From contig BQMF02000787.1 of NCBI GenBank assembly GCA_027922465.2, positions 49,236 to 113,235 of the forward strand: 64,000 nt of DNA. Reading direction: 5' to 3'. The position numbers and the translations under genes are program-made. The DNA comes from Turritopsis dohrnii. Its lineage: Eukaryota; Cnidaria; Hydrozoa; Anthoathecata; Oceaniidae. Below are positions 12,157 through 23,829 of this stretch, piece after piece (the first letter of the stretch is position 1; every line of letters begins with the position of its first letter). Below the pieces are notes generated by a model. The model saw nothing but the letters and a program-made list of their open reading frames with translations, was not told the DNA's origin and made no database searches.

Positions 12157-14856
12157 TCACTGATAACCTTTATAGAAAGGTCTTGACCCAGCTAGCTTAT
12201 ACTGGTTGATCTGATTGGCTCGTCCATCACCACGGATGATCACAATAACTGGACCTACGTCTTCCACCTGTGTCAGGTTAGCCGTCACAAAATTAACAGA
12301 TGCTCCTGAATAATCTTTGAATGGGGCGGTGAATATTGCGCATGGTTTCACGTGACCTGGACACACGTATGTGGCGAAACCAGAAATGGAATCTGTAGCT
12401 ATTGTTGACACGACGACTTTGACAGGTAGCTAAGATAGAGATAAACAAAATTGGTCAGGAATTCAGCCCCTGTAAATGGCTTCAGATGTTACCCAATAAA
12501 ATAGCTGAACGGAATTGCATTGTAGGTTAATTACCCATTATAAAACTTCCACAATGCATTGTAAAAAAGGATCTGCTAATCACCTTCATACTTTAATGTT
12601 TTGATATTATTCTTACAAGAGAACAGTTCATTTTGTGAAATCATTCGCTCAATTATGGCTGATATGAAGATATGAACACCAAGTCTAGTAGTGTCGGATA
12701 CATAGGATATAAAACTAAAGGAAGGAAATTGATAATGGTCACACTTACTAAATCTTTGTTGAAACAGTAGTCAAGTTCCCAGAAGATTTTTTGTTGAGTT
12801 TTGACAGCTCCTACTTGACTGGTTAAAAATACTGACACAAGCTCGTATGTTTTGCCTGCTTGCACCGTTTGCAGTTCCTTTAATACAGCTAACTCCTCGT
12901 TGGTGGATGCGTAACGCTTTTCACAATCCGATAACTGCGTACGGTTTGGAAACTTTATAGTGATCGTGTAGGTAACTCCACCAGGTGTGTCGGGTGTAGC
13001 ACCGACAAGCTTAAGATCGCCGTACGTCTTGTAGTAGGTCAAGCTGAATGTATCGACGTATTTGTCGTTGGCTTTGTTGACAGCAATTTGATGACCGTGT
13101 GCATCAAAGACAGACAGTACAATGAAATCATCTATAAAAAAAAGATGACTTCGATGTCAAGATGGGTTTGATGTTGACCTCAGACTGGTAAGGTATTGGT
13201 AATAGTGGAAGTAGTGACGTCATCAACGATGAAGAAAAGGATAAAGAAATATAAATATCCATAATAAGCTCAAATAAGGCCACTCACTGAGTGTCATTAG
13301 CGCCACAGATGATGGAGGATGGAAAAGGATACTTATTAAGAGATTTTATTTCTGTCCTTAAAACGGTGAAAACCAAAGAAAGTAAAAGGAGTAATATTAG
13401 TTATATCCTCATTATCATTCACAACAACAAATTTTCGTTGAACTCTAATTTATTAAGGCTAAAGCAATTAGGAACAGGACGCTATCATAGACTAGTGAAA
13501 AACTGGTGTCGTGAGAGGGATGATCATAAAGTACGAAGGGGAACATTTGAACGAGAATGTAATACGAAACTTTTATAGAATATAGTACTAACTACCCAGC
13601 CGGCACATTTATTAAAAAATCTCTGCGAGGGAGTGCATTTCTATAGACTTCTACACGTAATTTCAATAACAATGCTCTCCGTCACAGTGATTTTTTGACA
13701 ATTTTGCCCACTGGGTAATTTTAACTTTGTGTTAATTTGTGTGTGTGGATTTAAAGATTTTGGAGAAATCAATTGCCCTTTCCACAAAAACGATTATTTT
13801 TTACATAAAGCCACATTTCAATGAAATTAGAAAATAGAATTCGTAGAAACTGGAAGAAATTTGATATCCGGAAAGCAATTTTGAAACAGTTATTTTGGAC
13901 ATTGATTTAAGAGTGATAAAATTTATAAACAACTTAAGAAATTCAAATCAACAATTTTAAAGATTTGTTATCTAATCCATAAAAATAAATTTTCGTTTAC
14001 TTTTTGCTACTATTTTTCACTTACAAGAGAGGTTCATATAATATCTAGATTATACGAATGCTCGTTTGAAACATTCAAAACCAACAAAAGTTAAGAAAGT
14101 AGAGATCACGATAACTTACTAATGTCTGGATTCCATGGCTTGTTCGGTTGGTTGATATACACAGTTGCCTGTTGTCCATTGTATAAGCAGCCACCACAGA
14201 GGCGAAGATAGAAATAATTCACGTCGGTGGCCTCACTCGTCACATCTCTCGGCGTCACAAACATGACGGGAACTCTTTGGACTGCAGTTGCGCTGGCAAC
14301 AAGCATCCCTATGGTAACAACAACAGGGGAAACAAGTCATTTGAAACGACTACAAAATCGTATTGATAACGTTATGTGAATGCTACCAGGGTGCAAGGAC
14401 TGCTAAAAAGCAATGACAAGAAGTTCAAGCAAACAGAGGAATGCTTTCATTAGCTTACCCTTACGTTATCACATTTTCACGTAAATCAAAAATTCAGACT
14501 ATCAATGAAAGGTCGAGGCAGCATTTAAACTCAACAAGTACTCAATATAATTTACAGTATAAACATTTGTTGGTTTGAAATTGTTTGAGAAATACCAGTG
14601 AATAAGAAGCGAACATGTTCCATGATCTTGCATATACAGTGGATTCTCTATAATGCAACTTTCCATTACTCGAACTCTTAACTCGAACTGAACCAGTGAG
14701 TCCCTTTAAGCTAAAACTTAGCAATATCACTCCCTTTAACTCGAACTCTTCATTATTCGAACGATTTCATGTCCCCCTTAGAGTTTCCAGTTAGAGAGAG
14801 AGACTACTGTACTAAGTAAACTTACAGACGCCGAATACAAAAATTGTTCTTTCCAT
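12157..14856 (-). CDS. Secreted protein of unknown family, 4 exons, 291 aa
   Basis: Exons, 5' to 3' on the minus strand, are 14826-14856, 14120-14308, 12749-13131 and 12157-12429. All introns begin GTAAGT or GTAAG and end in AG. The exon lengths sum to 876 nt, exactly 291 codons plus stop, and phases match. The first two exons join to give a clear signal peptide: MERTIFVFGV, then Trp, then MLVASATA, with likely cleavage before VQRVPV. The mature protein has about six cysteines, including CGGC in exon 2. It has several beta-rich stretches (ATVYINQP, VTYTITIKF, VIVIIRG). No membrane anchor is seen. I do not recognise the family. A small secreted or matrix protein is likely. Confidence 0.8.
14635..14811. 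mobile_element. Tigger/pogo-like MITE
   Basis: It begins TACAGTGGATTCTCTATAATG and ends CTACTGTA, giving TACAGTR inverted ends with a TA target. Internal CTCGAACT-type repeats are typical of these MITEs. It lies in intron 1 of the secreted-protein gene. A smaller relative starting TACAGTAGAATCTCTGTAAT lies at about 35,699-35,780 and again at about 43,069-43,150. Confidence 0.6.
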
Positions 14857-15428
14857 TGTCCGATTGCCTTGACTCCGTCACTTCAAACAAAAAAAAAATG
14901 AAAATTTTTAAAGAACAGAACGTTTTTATAATGTCTGCTGAAACAATACTAGAAATTCTTGAGTTGAAGCTTTGAAGGAGAGGTTATTGTGACATTATCA
15001 CACGACTTTGACAACTTCATGCTCAAACTATCTATAGTATATTACTTGATAGGAGCTTCTATGGGTATAGTAGAGGATTAGTAACCAAGTTGATCGTGTC
15101 AGAATTCTCAGTATCAGAATCACATGAGTTTTTGGTATAAAGTTCTTAAATAAAAAAATTCAAGTTTTTTCAGGAATGCGTCATAGAAATGCTTTATGTA
15201 AAGATACTTAGAATTTGACGCATTTCTAGGAAAGGCCGACCTTTTTCTACGTATGGTGAAACGAATTAAATATTTTCAATATAGAATGAGTTATAGAATT
15301 TTGAACATAAACATCACGTTGCACAAAATAACTCGTTTAGTAATCATCTGCCTTCAGATGTTATTTCTTCTTCATAATAAGAAATGATGTCTGACCAATT
15401 TGAAGATAATGAACTGTTAGATGTAAAA

Positions 15429-15565
15429 CTTAGGGTTGCACTATGCTGATGTCAGTAGAAATAGACCAATTGAGAAATGATCTGGGAACGAAGTAAATAA
15501 ATGATTGGCTGGCTAGTGGAGATTATCTCATAAGAAAACTGCTGACAAAATATTTTCTCGACTTT
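15429..15565. repeat. Dispersed repeat, copy 2
   Basis: The diverged partner of 61-234, in the same orientation, shorter by about 40 bp in the middle. Confidence 0.6.
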
Positions 15566-15745
15566 GTTCTTTATCTTTTAATAAATCATTATTCACTGTA
15601 CTCCGATGACAATAACAATCAACAATTTCTTCATGATTATCATAACTTTCAAAGTGAGCTGTCAATACCAAAGTGGTATATTAAAGAATAAAGGACGAAT
15701 TCGAACGAAAACAAACGTTAATTGTCAATCGACAGAAAGGGAACA

Positions 15746-15860
15746 TTGATTGGCGAATATCCACTTCGGATAATTGTCCACGGACCGGACCGGACCGGAT
15801 CGGATCGATCGATCCTTTCCGATAATCCGGATAATCCGGTCCGATCCGCTCTGCTATTTT
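15746..15860. repeat. GC-rich repeat with inverted partner at 17,032-17,057
   Basis: Starts with GGCGAATATCCACTTCGGATAATTG, whose reverse complement recurs at 17,032-17,057. It is followed by GGACC repeats, GATCG repeats and GATAATCCGGATAATCCGG. The two inverted copies bracket the LINE fragment at 15,938, so this may be an element split by the LINE. Confidence 0.55.
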
Positions 15861-15937
15861 CACTCAAACTTTCATCACAAAATATATGTGGACGGTGCGC
15901 GATAGTATTAAGTTCTTGATAAATTGGAATAACACTC

Positions 15938-16832
15938 TTGAGCATTGTGCATTGTTGTTATCATTATCACCCGTTTCATGTTCGAAAAAACTTGGCTGAA
16001 ACAATGATACTATCCAAGCTTAACTACAGCAATGTCGTTTTTGCTCAAATTCCAAAATATCAAATTCAACGACTACAAAAGATCCAAAATATAGCAGCTG
16101 GGTATGTTATATCTCGCTATGCTAACTTGAATGACGTAATTAGATTAAAATGGCTACCAGTCAAAGAGTATATAGAATTTAATACCGCGAAAATTGTCCA
16201 CAAATCGCGTCGAGATAAAAACCATCCCAGTTACCTTAATGTTGAATTCTTTGATCCAAATAAGACGCTGCGTTCTACTTCAAAAGAGCCATTGGTTAAA
16301 GTTGTTGGTGATGGATCATTCCAAAGTCAAGCCCGTTGGTATGATGATCTACCAGAAAATATTAAATCTTTAAAGACTTTAGAGAAATTTTCTTTGGAAG
16401 CCAAAAACTTTTATTTTGATAAGGCCTTAGCTCGGGCCCTGTCACTTTGATGTTTTTTTTTCTTTTTTTAACAATTTATTTGAATAATATATGTATAATA
16501 TAACAATATATGTTTTTTAATCATTATCTATTTTCATTTTCATTTGATCTGATTCTCATTACTTACACTAGTCTTCCCATTACTTACTTTAGTCTATCCT
16601 CAATTCTAGTTAACTACCTCTTACTTCCTATTTTGCAATGCCCTGCTCCGCACCTCTCGAGCTCGATTCCTTAGGTTTTTTTATCATAACTGCATTTTAC
16701 TACTATAAATATTTTAACGAAATTACTTTAATAGATATATTTTATTCATTATGAATTTTGATTTTAATTTTTTAGTTTAGGCGGAAGAACAATTTGTATA
16801 AATTGAAGCCAATTTAATGTAAAATAAATAAA
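15938..16832 (+). pseudogene. 3' end of a non-LTR retrotransposon (LINE)
   Basis: A 170-codon frame (to 16,450) matches the C-terminal part of LINE reverse transcriptases, after the catalytic YADD box. Landmarks are SKLNYSNVVFAQIPKYQIQR, LQKIQNIAA and VIRLKWLPVKEYIEF. The 3' untranslated region follows, ending near AAAATAAATAAAAC at about 16,832. The endonuclease and the catalytic reverse-transcriptase core are absent. This is a normal 5'-truncated insertion. Confidence 0.75.
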
Positions 16833-17122
16833 ACAAATCATGTCTTTTGATTCTATTCACGTGTTTAATTACCATTTCACGTGTTTAGTTTGGAAAGTGA
16901 CTATTGGCTTAAAAAACGATCCGCGTGCGGATCAAAAAAAAGTTGAAAAATTTCAACTTATTTTTTGTACCGGGCCTGATCAAAATGGAACGAACAACTC
17001 TCTTGCTATTGCGTAATATTTTCACGTGGTCAATTATCCGAAGTGGATATTCGCCTTTATTGATGAAATTCGAGCAGGGCATGTGTGACACAGACATCTC
17101 TGACTCATATAAAATATCTTGA

Positions 17123-18494
17123 TTTGCATCCATGATAATTTACGCCCATCAGGAATAGGGTGATGTTTATTACTTTATATCAGAAAAACATCCATAAATT
17201 ACTTTATAGCGACTTTAGCCTCATTTTGAAGTAGAACAGTGGAAGACATTTATAATTCACAAATAGTGAAAATATCTCTTGAGAAATGATACGATGCTCT
17301 CTTCTTATTCTAAATGTCATCAGGTTTATCAAGATTAGTAAGCCGTACCAATAACGTCGTTTATCAATGATTAAGTGAAAATGTCAACTTCCAAAAAAAG
17401 CAGTGTTAAAGTGATAAGTTTGAATTAGCGTAAGTTATTCAGAGTTTTCTAATATTAAGGTTAAAAGGCATTTGATAGGGGATATTGGATTAGTCACAGA
17501 AAAATAAAACTATTTCCTGGAGACTTGAAACAACTTTGGATGAAAGTTCTCCGCAATGTATCAAAAACATCTCCATAAAGTTCTCCACAATGTATCATTT
17601 GAAGTCATGCTGAGGAAACGGAAAGTCAATGATTGTTTGTTTTTTAAAGAGCCAATTGAAAGTAGCAACAAATTCAGTTTACTGAATAACTAGAGACAAA
17701 CTCAAAGTATTTCCAAGATAATGATAAATTTAGTATTATAGTCTCGTCACAAACATCAAATATTTTGTTAGTACTTCTCAAGAAAACTGTCGAAATACTT
17801 CTCGGAAAATCTTCAATGTTGTTTGTTTGTTCATAACTTCAGTGTTTGTGGAAGATAAGATAAACACATTCCATTAGCGGGATTCGGAAAAATCATGTTT
17901 CGTTTACACGAAACTATTTTTTTATAGATTTGTAGGGAATTGTATACAACTTAGTAGAGTTGCTTGTGAATTTTTCCCTACAAAGTCATTAAAAACTTCA
18001 CATCAGCACTTGAAGTAAGCGTGCAAAGTAATGATGTTTCTTTTGATACAACAAAAGGCTTTAAATCTCTGAAGTACCGTTTTGTATTGATTTTTTTCGT
18101 GTAACAGGCTCGTCGAGTTTACGAACCTCCCTAATATGTTCTGGAAGTCAATACAAATGTGACTGCAAGACCAGACATCTCTTTTCACAAACATCAGTAA
18201 CATTTCAGGTTCGGGTGATTATGAATTTTTTCAAGCCCTTTAAATTTGCGAATTTCTGCATAATGTTATATGTGCGGTAAGCGTGGTTATAGATGTCGTA
18301 GACGTTGTTTCCTTCTTGAAACCAGCTGGTAGACAAATATACGAAAATGTGTCGATGTGTCAATATTTTAGGACAACTTTGATTGAAAGCTATCTTCACC
18401 TTGAAAGAAAACTAAAAGAAAACAAAAAGCCACTTGGCTTGAAGACTTCAGGACGCAACACAGCAATACATACCTAGTCTCAAAAATACAACAT
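17123..18494. other. Intergenic spacer
   Basis: No supportable gene. AT-rich DNA with a short local duplication (AAAGTTCTCC.CAATGTATCA at about 17,546 and 17,578). Confidence 0.5.
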
Positions 18495-18880
18495 TGCCGA
18501 ATTGCCAAATTTTGGTCAAATCTAACAAAATGACTGCCAAATTCAAAATCAGCATCTTTCAATTGTGCTTTGTGCAAATTTTTTATGAAAATCGGAGAAG
18601 TTTCGAAGTTTGGTCGAATATTAGGCAGAATTGCCCAAATATGGGCAAATCTAAGAAAATAACTGTTGAATTTGAAATCAGCACCTTTCAAATGTGATCC
18701 TTGTAAAATTTCATCAAAATTGAAAATTTTCCGAAATTTGGTCCAAATTTAGCCTAAAATGTCCAATCTTAGTCAAACCTGTCAACAAAATTGTGTAATT
18801 CGAAATCAGCATTTTTCAATTGGGCTTTTGTGCAAAACTTTATGAAAATTGGTCAACTGAAAGTCCAATTTAGGCGAAAT
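18495..18880. repeat. Diverged 130-bp tandem repeat, 3 copies
   Basis: The core AAATCAGCAYCTTTCAA recurs with a spacing of about 130 bp (near 18,545, 18,675 and 18,805). The surrounding TTTGGTC and ATGAAAATYGG motifs recur too. The copies are well diverged, so the array is old. Confidence 0.7.
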
Positions 18881-18964
18881 TGCAAATTCGACAACAATGT
18901 CATGTAAAATTAAATGAACGCATGCCGTGACAGTTTATCTTCAGGTATTGATTAACAAAATATT

Positions 18965-19085
18965 GTTATTAAAGTAGCAACGAAAGCGAATATCGTATTA
19001 AAACATCTTTGGAATAGTAGCACTACTACTTATCGTTCGGACGAAATGGAAGGTAGCCTGTGCTTCCCAGTCTGCGAAGAAATGA
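18965..19085. repeat. Dispersed repeat related to the block at 32,405-32,550
   Basis: AGTAGCAACGAAAGCGAATA, CGTATTAAAACA, a CTACTACT run and CGGACGAAATGG occur in the same order as in the block inserted in the Ginger terminal repeat (32,405-32,550 and 39,775-39,920). It is probably a family of small non-autonomous elements. Confidence 0.6.
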
Positions 19086-19199
19086 GATGAAAACTTTTAT
19101 AGAAATTAATTACACACCCAGTTTTCATGCAAGCGTGGAAGAATTTGTTGATAGAGAACAAATAAAACTATTAAACTATTTGAACTAATTCTTGTTTAG

Positions 19200-19345
19200 C
19201 CTGTTTTCTAATAGAGGCCGCTTTTAAAGATGCAGCGTTTATTAGAGGACGGCGTTTATTGCAAATGTTCGGCTATAAGTGCGGCGTTTAATAGAGGGCG
19301 GCGTTTATTAGAAAGCGGCGCTTATTAGAAGAAATACGGTACTTC
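19200..19345. repeat. GGCGTTTATTAGA-type repeat
   Basis: Five or so short degenerate repeats of GGCGTTTATTAGAGG, ending at GAAATACGGTAC. Such blocks are common terminal parts of MITEs in invertebrates. No partner end is seen here. Confidence 0.5.
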
Positions 19346-19500
19346 TATTAAAAACACAAGGGAAAACTTCAATTTTCGTAGTAGATGTCCATATCTTGTT
19401 GGATCCTTTAATTAACAAATTTAAGTTGCCTGTCCTTCTTTCTTACTTCGTATAATTTTCAAATTCACATAATTTGTTTTTTCGTTTATGCTTATTTCTC

Positions 19501-20145
19501 ATGATAAGATTTCTCGTAATAAGATTTGTCATGATAAGATTTCTCATGATAAGATTTGTCATGATAAGATTTCTCATGATAAGATTTCTCATGATAAGAT
19601 TTCTCATGATAAGATTTCTCATGATAAGATTTCTCATGATAAGATTTCTCATGATAAGATTTCTCATGATAAGATTTCTCATGATAAGATTTCTCATGAT
19701 AAGATTTCTCATGATAAGATTTCTCATGATAAGATTTCTCATGATAAGATTTCTCATGATAAGATTTCTCATGATAAGATTTCTCATGATAAGATTTCTC
19801 GTAATAAGATTTCTCATGATAAGATTTCTCATGATAAGATTTCTCATGATAAGATTTCTCATGATAAGATTTCTCATGATAAGATTTCTCATGATAAGAT
19901 TTCTCATGATAAGATTTCTCATGATAAGATTTCTCGTAATAAGATTTCTCATGATAAGATTTCTCATGATAAGATTTCTCATGATAAGATTTCTCATGAT
20001 AAGATTTGTCATGATAAGATTTGTCATGATAAGATTTGTCATGATAAGATTTCTCATGATAAGATTTCTCATGATAAGATTTGTCATGATAAGATTTGTC
20101 ATGATAAGATTTGTCATGATAAGATTTGTCATGATAAGATTTGTC
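19501..20145. repeat. 15-bp minisatellite, 43 copies, with GATA motif
   Basis: The unit is ATGATAAGATTTCTC, 43 head-to-tail copies with only two variants. TTTGTC replaces TTTCTC in two of the first four units and in eight of the last ten or so. GTAATAAG replaces ATGATAAG in three units (starting 19,516, 19,801 and 19,936). The middle is almost perfectly uniform, a sign of recent expansion. Because 15 is a multiple of 3, four frames stay open for over 200 codons. These are artefacts, not genes. Each normal unit contains TGATAAG, a GATA-factor type site. The array ends 97 bp before the BEL 5' LTR. Confidence 0.97.
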
Positions 20146-20242
20146 AGTAATAATTTTTGTTGTTGTACTTAGTTTCACGATTTTCACTTTTCTGAACTCA
20201 CAAAAACAAGTGCGAAATTTAAAGCGAAATTTAAAGTAAGGG

Positions 20243-20367
20243 TGTTATGTTAAGTGGACTGGAACGAGACACTTATATTTAAACTTTGTAAATAGTTTTC
20301 AGTTGAATATACAGTCCTCTATAGAACGGTTGTATTAATGTATCTTCCACTCGGGCTTCTTACGACA
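20243..20367 (+). repeat. 5' LTR of the BEL element
   Basis: 125 bp, TG...CA ends, short for the BEL group. It is followed at 20,368 by a TGG-starting primer-binding site. Confidence 0.9.
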
Positions 20368-20456
20368 TGGTACACCGAGCTGGATAAAATTTTGTAAGAA
20401 GAAATAATTTGAAGATACGTTATATTTATATTTATTTTTCGTGAAAAAATTTCAAA

Positions 20457-21014
20457 ATGGCTAGTAGAAAGCAGAGAAGTCGGACTGCTTACATAAATTC
20501 ATTTAGAAAATCTGTTGATAATTTACACGTGTTATACGAAAACTATAACGAAGATGAAATGGCTAAATTGCAATCCCAGTTGTTATATTTGGAAAAAAAC
20601 TGGAAAAAGATATTGGAGTTACAAGATGAAATTGTTAATGAAATCGAAGAAGAAGAAATAGAAAATGAAATAGAGAAATTTGCAGACTTTGAACAATATG
20701 CAGTGGAAGAAATTTACATGTTGAAAGAATTTATCAAGAAGAATATTATTAATATACCTACTACGAATAAAGATACAGTGGAGACGAAGAAAAATGTTAG
20801 ACTTCCTCAAATCGAGTTGAAAAAATATAATGGCGATCCGTTAGAATGGAAATCCTTCATTGATTCGTTTAACAGTGCGATCCACGAGAATTCGAATATT
20901 ACGGATGTGGAAAAGATGAACTACTTAATAAACTTATTATCTGGTCCAGCTGAAGAGACAATTAGAGGTATTTCTATGTCGAATGAGAATTATTTTGCAA
21001 TACTTAAAAGATGA
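20457..21014 (+). pseudogene. BEL gag N-terminal fragment
   Basis: Starts at ATG 20,457 after the leader. The N-terminal part is a Glu/Lys-rich coiled coil. It is followed by LPQIELKKYNGDPLEWKSF and the LINLLSGPAEETIRG motif of the BEL gag (DUF1759-type) domain. The frame stops at 21,014, where the middle of gag is missing. The next frame resumes at a position normally many residues further on. The product would be a truncated capsid-type protein. Confidence 0.8.
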
Positions 21015-22431
21015 ATTAAGAGCCAGAGAACGAGTCAGTGAAAGTTCAGAAGATCATGCTGATTGTGAGGATCACGAAAAACCTAAATCAACAACATTTT
21101 CTTTCATTAATAATTCATCAGGATATAAAGCAGTTAAGTGTATTTCCTGTGGCCGAGAACACAAGTCGCAGGATTGCTTAATAGTTAAGGACATTTCTGT
21201 TCGAAAAACACTGGTGAAAAATGAACAGCGTTGTTTTTTATGCTTGAAAGTCGGACATACAAGTAAAAAATGTTCGAGTGGATCCAAAATACGTTGTTTT
21301 AAATGTCGAGGAAAGCATCATGTTGCCATTTGTTCGGCAAAAGAAAAATCCAACGACGCTGAAATCTCCAACAATGTTTCTGAAAGTGATTTTTCCAATA
21401 AAAAAAATTCAGTTTTGCTACAGACCGCTACCGCTCTTGTGTCAGACACAAAAAATACCAAAACCACATCTTTACGCATTTTGTTCGACTCAGGCTCGCA
21501 AAAATCTTACATATCGCCCGAAGCTGCTACTTTGCTAAAATTAACTTCGGAAGAAGAACATGAAATAAATATCAAAGTTTTTGGTGGTCAGAATTCTACA
21601 AAACGGTTATCGCGTGTTACATTTTCTGTTAATACTGAACAAGAATCTAGACTTCATGTCTCCGCCTACGTTTCTACTATTTGTAAACCATTGTCTGGAC
21701 AATTTGTCGATTTCACAAAGAATAATTACCCTCATCTAAATGGCTTAAAAATTCTTGAATCGAATTGTGAAAAACCTGTCCATGTTGACATTTTGATTGG
21801 AGCAGACTTTTATTGGTCATTTTTTACAAATCATATTATCCGAGGTCCGCCATATACTCCGGTTGCAATGTATTTTAAGCTTGGAGGATACGTTCTCAGT
21901 GGCCTAATTCGCGCTCCCGGTGATATTTCATCGAATTTGGTTAACACACATACTTTGAAAATTCAAGCAGAGTTTACGGACCCAAATCTCCTATTGCGAA
22001 GAGATTTGGAAATGCTTTGGGAAAATGAGGATGTTAGTGACGTAAATGAGTATAACCTGAACACTTTTAAAAATAACATCGAGTTTATCAATGACCGGTA
22101 CCAGACGCGTCTTCCATTTAATGAATACATCACGCACATACAGAATAATTACAATGTTAGTAAACATCGTTTGAAATCTTTATCATCTAAGCAGTTTAAA
22201 GAAAACAATGATCTTTTAAAAAGCTATGACGCCATCCTGAAAGAGCAGATGTCTCAAGGAATTATTGAACAAATTTCTGATGATGAAACTGCTGGCAAAC
22301 ACTATTTGACGCATCGAGCCGTCGTCCGTAGTGACAGGACCACAACAAAAGTCAGAATTGTTTTTGATGCAAGTGCAAAATCGAACCAATCGCCTTCCCT
22401 TAATGAGTGTCTCCTTCGTCGGAGATATTGA
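20983..22431 (+). pseudogene. BEL zinc knuckles, protease and start of reverse transcriptase
   Basis: Three zinc-knuckle-like motifs come first: CISCGREHKSQDC, CFLCLKVGHTSKKC and CFKCRGKHHVAIC. Then comes an aspartic protease of the Pao type with active-site LFDSGSQKSYIS. Next is the linker typical of BEL pol (VDILIGADFYW). The first part of the reverse transcriptase follows (KVRIVFDASAK...NECL). The frame then ends because a stretch of roughly 25 codons is missing from the reverse transcriptase. It overlaps the gag frame by 32 bp because of the earlier deletion. Confidence 0.85.
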
Positions 22432-23470
22432 AAAAGCCTTTCATCAAATTGCCGTGCACCCCGATGATCGCGAATTTTTGAGATTCCTTTGGTTCAAGGA
22501 CGTAGACAATATCGATTTCGAAAACTTTGAAAACAATCAATTATTAGAATATCGATTATGTCCCTTATTATTTGGTGCTACGAGCTCCTCATTTTTATTA
22601 GCGGCAACACTTCATATGGAACTTGCAACAGACTATTCCGCTATCGCATGCATTAATGCTCTTAAACGCTTCATTGGAAGACGAGGATCTCCAAGGCAAA
22701 TTATATCTGATAATGGATCATCATTTATCGCAAATAAAACACAGGAATTCGCTGCTTCTCATAATATTAAATGGAAATTTTATTTACCTGGTGCGCCGTG
22801 GCAGGGTGGATTCATCGAAAGATTGGTACAATCTGTAAAGCGTTGCCTCAAGAAAGTACTTACGAAAAAATTAGTTACTTACGAAGAACTTCTAACGATC
22901 CTTACCGAAATCGAACTGATACTGAACAACCGACCGATCACCTATATTTATGATGAAGTTTCTTCTCAAGCTTTAACTCCTAACCATCTGATATATGGAC
23001 GACAGTTACCGTTCAATGACAACGATGATCACAAATACGAGCAAAGTAAAGAACCTGTACATACACGACTTAAGCACTTGAGAAACATTATAGATCGCTT
23101 TTGGAAGGAATGGAGTAATGACTATCTACTAAGCTTACGAGAATATCGTCCGCCACATTTCAAAGGAAACCGAACACATGCCGTTTCTGTTAATGATGTC
23201 GTTCTGCTAATGGACGAAAAACTGCCGAAGCAAAGATGGAAGCTTGCGCGTGTATCGAACATTATACAGAGCAACGATGGCCTAATCAGAGGGGTCACGG
23301 TCATTGTGGAGAATAACGGCCGTCTGATTGAGTTGCGTCGACCTTTGAATAAGTTGATTCCAATCGAATGTGAGGTAGAGAATTGCCAGATTAAGGAGAA
23401 GGATATTTCTTTGAGGTTTGTTGGTGATGTTAACGTTGATATAGTTAGATCATTCAGTGATCATCTATGA
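22410..23470 (+). pseudogene. BEL reverse transcriptase fragment joined to integrase
   Basis: It begins in the reverse transcriptase at GDIEKAFHQIAVHPDD and continues to LLFGATSSSFLL. At about 22,635 it jumps straight into the integrase core (IISDNGSSFIANKTQEF, then APWQGGFIERLVQSVK). The catalytic YVDD part of the reverse transcriptase, RNase H and the integrase zinc-binding end are therefore deleted. The BEL C-terminal domain (DVVLLMDEKLPKQRWKLARV) is present. The frame meets a stop inside the IS3EU terminal repeat at 23,470. The original C-terminus continues for a few codons beyond the nested insertion, after 29,287. Confidence 0.88.
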
Positions 23471-23829
23471 AGTTAGATACATGACAAAATTCATCATTTG
23501 ATTTTGATAAGTGAATCTTTCATTGTAATGATTTGATACCTTTAATTTGATAAAATAAATCTTTCTTTTCTTTGTTTTAGTAATTTATATCTTCAATTTG
23601 AAGATCGAGATAACTGTGATAAGTGAGACATATTCACGCAAATTCAATGTTTCAATTCAATATTTCAATTTGAAGATCCGATAATTCGATACTCCAATTT
23701 GAAGGTCAAGATTTTTAAATCTGTCTATGAAAAAATAAATAGGAAATGTATTAGGTCTGCAAAATTAAAAACGTTAGTAATCTGGTCTGTATTATTAAAC
23801 TAAATTATTTGCACGCCGTTCGTATAAAC

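Noticed and set aside
13291..13578. 95-codon + strand frame inside the secreted-protein gene
   Set aside because: It lies within an intron of a well-supported gene on the other strand, with no recognisable domain and ordinary AT-rich intron composition.
19443..20187. Four overlapping frames of about 220-232 codons over the 15-bp repeat
   Set aside because: They exist only because the repeat length is a multiple of three and has no stop in those frames. The products are pure pentapeptide repeats on both strands.
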